A stretch of 64,000 nt of DNA from Chryseobacterium aquifrigidense. GTDB taxonomy: Bacteria; Bacteroidota; Bacteroidia; Flavobacteriales; Weeksellaceae. The first letter of the stretch is position 1. The number at the start of each line of letters is the position of its first letter. A program made the position numbers and the translations under genes. Positions 60,832 to 64,000 of this stretch are shown in pieces. The stretch covers positions 334,760-398,759 of the forward strand of contig NZ_VFPD01000001.1 of NCBI RefSeq assembly GCF_006716485.1, written 5' to 3'. A model generated the notes under the pieces. The model searched no databases and was not told where the DNA came from. It saw nothing but the letters and a program-made list of their open reading frames with translations.

Positions 60832-63096
60832 ATGATACGGACTTTTTTAGTACTTTTTGTATTGATTTCAAACGTGATTTTTGCTCAAAATAAATTAAAT
60901 CTAATCCCTTATCCTCAAAAAGTTCAACTTTTACAGGGTGAATTTGTAATCCCAAAAACTTTTGTATTAAGTGGTGATCTGCCAAAAGAGGAAACTGCCT
61001 ATTTTAAAAACCGAATGGGTTCTCAGTCAGAATTTCAATATGCTCAGAAAGGTGGTGGAATTCATTTAACAAACTCTGTAATTCCTTCGCCTTCGGAAGC
61101 AGAAACTCAGCAGAAAAAAGAATATTATTCATTAGAAATCTCTCCAAAGCAAATCCATATTAAGTCTTATACGAAGCAAGGTTATTTTCTGGCCCTTCAA
61201 ACTTTAATTCAGATTTTCCAACAATACAAAGAGAGTAAGAAAATTCCGGCAATGAAAATCGAAGACCAGCCAAAGTTTGCCTGGAGAGGAATGCACCTGG
61301 ATGTCTGCCGTCACTTTTTCACAGTGGATGAAGTAAAACAATATATTGACTATCTGGCAATGTACAAGCTTAATACCTTTCATTGGCATTTAACGGATGA
61401 TCAGGGATGGAGAATTGAAATCAAAAAATATCCTAAACTTACCCAGATTGGTTCAAAACGCAAGGAATCTATGATTGGAGCTTATGTAGACAATACGTTT
61501 GATGGAAAACCTTATGGACCTTATTTTTATACACAGGAACAAATAAAAGAAGTAGTAAAATACGCCCAGGACAGACATATTACTGTGGTCCCGGAAATTG
61601 AAATGCCGGGACATGCATTGGCCGCTTTATCAGCATACCCTGAACTGGCATGTACCAAAGGACCTTTTGAACCCGCTACGAAATGGGGTGTTTTTGATGA
61701 TGTTTTCTGCCCGAAGGATGAAACCTTTGCTTTTCTTGAAAATGTTCTGGATGAGGTCATCAAATTATTCCCTTCCCGGTACATTCATATTGGCGGTGAT
61801 GAGTGTCCGAAAACACGATGGAAAGAATGCGCGCACTGTCAGGAACTGATTAAGAAAAATAATCTGAAAGATGAACATGGTTTGCAAAGCTACTTTATTC
61901 ATCGGATAGAAAAATATGTCAACAGTAAAGGCCGAAAAATTATCGGCTGGGATGAAATTTTAGAAGGCGGACTAGCTCCGAATGCAGCCGTAATGAGCTG
62001 GACGGGCGTGAACGGAGGTATTGAAGCCGCAAAATCAAAACACTTTGCCGTAATGACTCCCGGCGCCTACTGTTATTTTGACCACTATCAGGGAGATCCG
62101 CAATCTGAACCTAATGCTTTTGGAGGATTTACACCCCTGGAAAAAGTATACTCTTATAATCCTATTCCTTCTGAACTGAATGCTGAGCAAGCCAAATTTA
62201 TTATGGGAGTTCAGGCTAACCTGTGGACAGAATATATTTTAGATTTCAAACAGGTACAGTACATGATTTTTCCAAGATTAATGGCACTTTCTGAAGTGGG
62301 ATGGGGAACATCAGATCCTAAAAATTATAAAGAATTCGAAAACAGGGTGATCAGTCAGTTTAAGGTTCTGGATGATATGAAAGTAAATTATGCAAGAAGC
62401 ATTTATAACATTACAGGAAAAGTAATTCCTTCCCAAAATGGAATTGCTTACGAGCTTTCCACTTCGCAGAATTCAAATGGCATCCGATATACACTTGACG
62501 GAACAGACCCTTCCATCAATTCTAAAACGTATCAGAATGCAGTTCAGATACCTAATTCTTTAACAATTAAATCGGCCTATTTTGAAGACGGACAATTAAA
62601 GAGCGCTGTTTCATCACAGCAATTTACAATTTCAAAAACCACAGGGAAAAACATAACATTAGAGCAGCAACCGAGTGAAAACTATTCTTTCGGAGGAGCT
62701 TTCACCTTAGTAGACGGTATTATCGGAAATGTAAAACAACTGGGCAAAACATGGCTGGGCTTTCAGGGAAAAGATGTTGTGGCAACCATAGATTTTGGTC
62801 AGAAAACAGCTTTTTCAGAAGTGTATTTCAATACCCTTGAGAACAAAGGAAGCTGGATTCATCTGGCCAAATCTGCAAAGATTTTTGTTTCTGATGATAA
62901 CATGAATTTTAAACTGATCAAAGAAATTGAGACATCTGAAATTCAGAAAGCCAAGGGAAAGATCAAAGTGAATGTAGGAATGCAGAATGCGAAATACCTG
63001 AAAGTAAGTATTGAAAATGCCGGGACTATTCCGGCAGGAAATCCCGGAGCAGATTCCAAAGCATGGTTGTTTGTTGATGAAATTGGCGTAAATTAG
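60832..63096 (+). CDS. Beta-N-acetylhexosaminidase, GH20
   Basis: This 754-residue enzyme removes terminal GlcNAc or GalNAc from glycans. Order: signal peptide (1-18, VIFAQ), GH20b-type N-terminal domain (about 20-145), and GH20 catalytic domain (about 148-500) with HWHLTDDQGWRIEIKKYP and the catalytic pair in HIGGDE (Asp323-Glu324). A chitobiase-type C-terminal domain follows (about 540-600, IRYTLDGTDPS) and then a discoidin-like domain (about 615-754, GGAFTLVDGIIGN). No T9SS tail is seen, so it is likely periplasmic or anchored otherwise. It is followed 6 nt later by a Crp/Fnr regulator gene. Confidence 0.94.
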   Translation: MIRTFLVLFVLISNVIFAQNKLNLIPYPQKVQLLQGEFVIPKTFVLSGDLPKEETAYFKNRMGSQSEFQYAQKGGGIHLTNSVIPSPSEAETQQKKEYYSLEISPKQIHIKSYTKQGYFLALQTLIQIFQQYKESKKIPAMKIEDQPKFAWRGMHLDVCRHFFTVDEVKQYIDYLAMYKLNTFHWHLTDDQGWRIEIKKYPKLTQIGSKRKESMIGAYVDNTFDGKPYGPYFYTQEQIKEVVKYAQDRHITVVPEIEMPGHALAALSAYPELACTKGPFEPATKWGVFDDVFCPKDETFAFLENVLDEVIKLFPSRYIHIGGDECPKTRWKECAHCQELIKKNNLKDEHGLQSYFIHRIEKYVNSKGRKIIGWDEILEGGLAPNAAVMSWTGVNGGIEAAKSKHFAVMTPGAYCYFDHYQGDPQSEPNAFGGFTPLEKVYSYNPIPSELNAEQAKFIMGVQANLWTEYILDFKQVQYMIFPRLMALSEVGWGTSDPKNYKEFENRVISQFKVLDDMKVNYARSIYNITGKVIPSQNGIAYELSTSQNSNGIRYTLDGTDPSINSKTYQNAVQIPNSLTIKSAYFEDGQLKSAVSSQQFTISKTTGKNITLEQQPSENYSFGGAFTLVDGIIGNVKQLGKTWLGFQGKDVVATIDFGQKTAFSEVYFNTLENKGSWIHLAKSAKIFVSDDNMNFKLIKEIETSEIQKAKGKIKVNVGMQNAKYLKVSIENAGTIPAGNPGADSKAWLFVDEIGVN

Positions 63097-63102
63097 AATA
63101 AA

Positions 63103-63744
63103 ATGCAGGACAACACCATACTTTCTTCCGAATTCTCATCTTCACCGGAGCTGGTAGAAAAGCTGTATCAGTATGGTACAACAAAAAACTACCATGAAGG
63201 AGACATTATTTTAGATGAAAATGCTTCCATCCGTTCCATTCCTATTGTGATGAAAGGAATGCTGAAAGTAATCAGAACCGAAGAAGACGGACGTGAAATC
63301 TTATTATATTACATCAAAGCTGGGGAAAGCTGCATTATGTCTTTTCTTGGCGGCATGCACAATGAAAAAAGTATTGTAAAAGCTGAGATTGAAGAGGATG
63401 CTGAAATTCTTTTTTTACCGGTAGATAAAGTATCTTTATTCATCAAAGAACATCCTGAATGGCTGGATTATATTTTCAGATTGTATCATAAACGATTTGA
63501 AGAACTTTTGGATATCATCAATGCCATTGCTTTCAAAAAAGTAGACGAAAGGCTTCTCAATCTGCTGCAGAAAAAATCTGAACTGACCCGTTCTGAAACC
63601 ATTCATACCACTCATGAACAACTGGCCAATGAGTTGGGAACCGTAAGGGTAGTGGTTTCAAGACTCCTCAAACAGCTGGAAGAAGATGGAAAACTCAAAT
63701 TGGGTAGAAACAAAATTACTCTTTTGAAAACCCTGAACTCATAA
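63103..63744 (+). CDS. Crp/Fnr-family transcriptional regulator
   Basis: The 213-residue protein has an N-terminal cyclic-nucleotide-binding-type beta-roll (about 25-125; GDIILDENASIRSIPIVMKG, YYIKAGESCIMSF) and a C-terminal winged helix (about 150-205; HEQLANELGTVRVVVSRLLK). There are too few N-terminal cysteines for an Fnr iron-sulfur cluster, and the cAMP-binding Arg-Ser pair is not obvious, so the signal is unknown. It starts 6 nt after the hexosaminidase gene and is probably co-transcribed. Confidence 0.9.
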   Translation: MQDNTILSSEFSSSPELVEKLYQYGTTKNYHEGDIILDENASIRSIPIVMKGMLKVIRTEEDGREILLYYIKAGESCIMSFLGGMHNEKSIVKAEIEEDAEILFLPVDKVSLFIKEHPEWLDYIFRLYHKRFEELLDIINAIAFKKVDERLLNLLQKKSELTRSETIHTTHEQLANELGTVRVVVSRLLKQLEEDGKLKLGRNKITLLKTLNS

Positions 63745-63776
63745 CCCTTACTTTACTTCAATCAAAGGTACTCATA

Positions 63777-63831
63777 TTCCCCTCCTCCGGAGGGGTGGCG
63801 AAAATTCAAAGAATTTTTGACGGGGTGGTCA
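63777..63831 (+). repeat. Dispersed GGGGTGGCG-family repeat, copy 3
   Basis: The first part CCCCTCCTCCGGAGGGG is palindromic and is followed by TGGCGAAAATTCAAAG and GACGGGGTGG. It is almost identical to the complement of 35439-35491. Confidence 0.85.
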
Positions 63832-63837
63832 ACCTGT

Positions 63838-63870
63838 CATTGCGAACCGTAGGTGAAGCAATCTCAATAT
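63838..63870 (+). repeat. Dispersed GTCATTGCG-type repeat, partial
   Basis: GTCATTGCGAACCGTAGGTG is followed by AAGCAATCTC. It is half of the palindrome class seen at 38158-38210 and lies 7 nt from the end of the preceding repeat, so two repeat families are adjacent. Confidence 0.6.
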
Positions 63871-63883
63871 CCCTCACAATAGC

Positions 63884-63931
63884 TTATTTGTGTCATTTGT
63901 GAAACCATTAGTGCTCATCCGTGTTTAATCT
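63884..63931 (+). repeat. Dispersed TTTGTG-type repeat, copy 2
   Basis: TTATTTGTGTCATTTGTG followed by AAACCATTAGTG and CATCCGTGTTTAA repeats a GTG element every 10-14 nt. It is related to 53320-53361. The remaining bases to the window end show no gene. Confidence 0.5.
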
Positions 63932-64000
63932 CTCCTTATGTAACAAAAGTAGCTGTAGACTTTCTTTCATCTTTCCATTTTTGCATCAGAATTAGTTGAA

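Noticed and set aside
1..64000. Defence island, prophage, secondary-metabolite cluster or integrative element
   Set aside because: No integrase, phage, restriction, retron, CBASS, NRPS/PKS or conjugation genes are recognisable anywhere in the window.

Overview
The window is chromosomal DNA from a Flavobacteriia member of the Bacteroidota, most likely Chryseobacterium or a close relative. The evidence is an AT-rich genome, promoters of the Bacteroidota type (TTG, about 20 nt, TAnnTTTG), and cargo of the type IX secretion system (T9SS) with both type A and type B C-terminal signals. Lineage-typical genes also occur (DUF3098 beside ftsX, a 596-residue ribosomal protein S1, ccoG, TIGR02757). I found no rRNA, tRNA, CRISPR array, prophage or transposase.

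Layout. 1-1754: Nif3-like protein (5' end outside the window) and a coiled-coil protein whose zinc ribbon has lost all its cysteines. 1845-4755: tandem duplication of a secreted C1q/TNF-like protein gene; the duplicated unit carried along a relic of the 3' end of the neighbouring acyl-CoA synthetase gene. 4636-8286: acyl-CoA synthetase, acyl-CoA dehydrogenase and a small membrane protein. 8528-16932: DUF4349-like lipoprotein, release factor 3, two paralogous membrane proteins, CPBP protease, then RdgB, RNase Z, TIGR02757 and a heptad-repeat membrane protein. 17126-25885: three consecutive giant paralogous surface proteins (choice-of-anchor L, Ig-like repeats, T9SS type B tail). 26016-30466: RsmA, then a cell-envelope and RNA-modification cluster (FtsX, DUF3098, UppP, TruB, RluF-like).

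30634-39538: beta-propeller lipoprotein, a frameshifted helix-hairpin-helix gene, MerR and AraC regulators, CcoG, an SMP-30-like lipoprotein and a DbpA-like helicase. 40063-50200: ribosomal protein S1, secreted M36 protease, DMT transporter, alpha/beta hydrolase, a divergent Bcr/CflA MFS-AraC pair, an SRPBCC protein and ribosomal protein L19. 50494-54947: secreted purple-acid-phosphatase-like protein and a YwqK/MORN-repeat protein. 55335-58667: the two subunits of a 3-oxoacid CoA-transferase, separated by an ABC exporter on the other strand. 58740-59732: a gene-free array of four tandem copies of a roughly 270-bp element, the least explained feature here. 59791-63744: DUF4197 protein, GH20 hexosaminidase and a Crp/Fnr regulator.

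Most genes are housekeeping or outer-surface functions. Fatty-acid and ketone-body genes (acyl-CoA synthetase, acyl-CoA dehydrogenase, CoA-transferase) and secreted degradative enzymes (M36 protease, phosphatase-like protein, hexosaminidase) fit a heterotroph living on polymers. At least four families of short dispersed repeats lie in the spacers, and several convergent gene pairs share bidirectional hairpin terminators. Start codons were moved from the longest possible reading frame where a signal peptide, a promoter or an upstream stop decides the matter.
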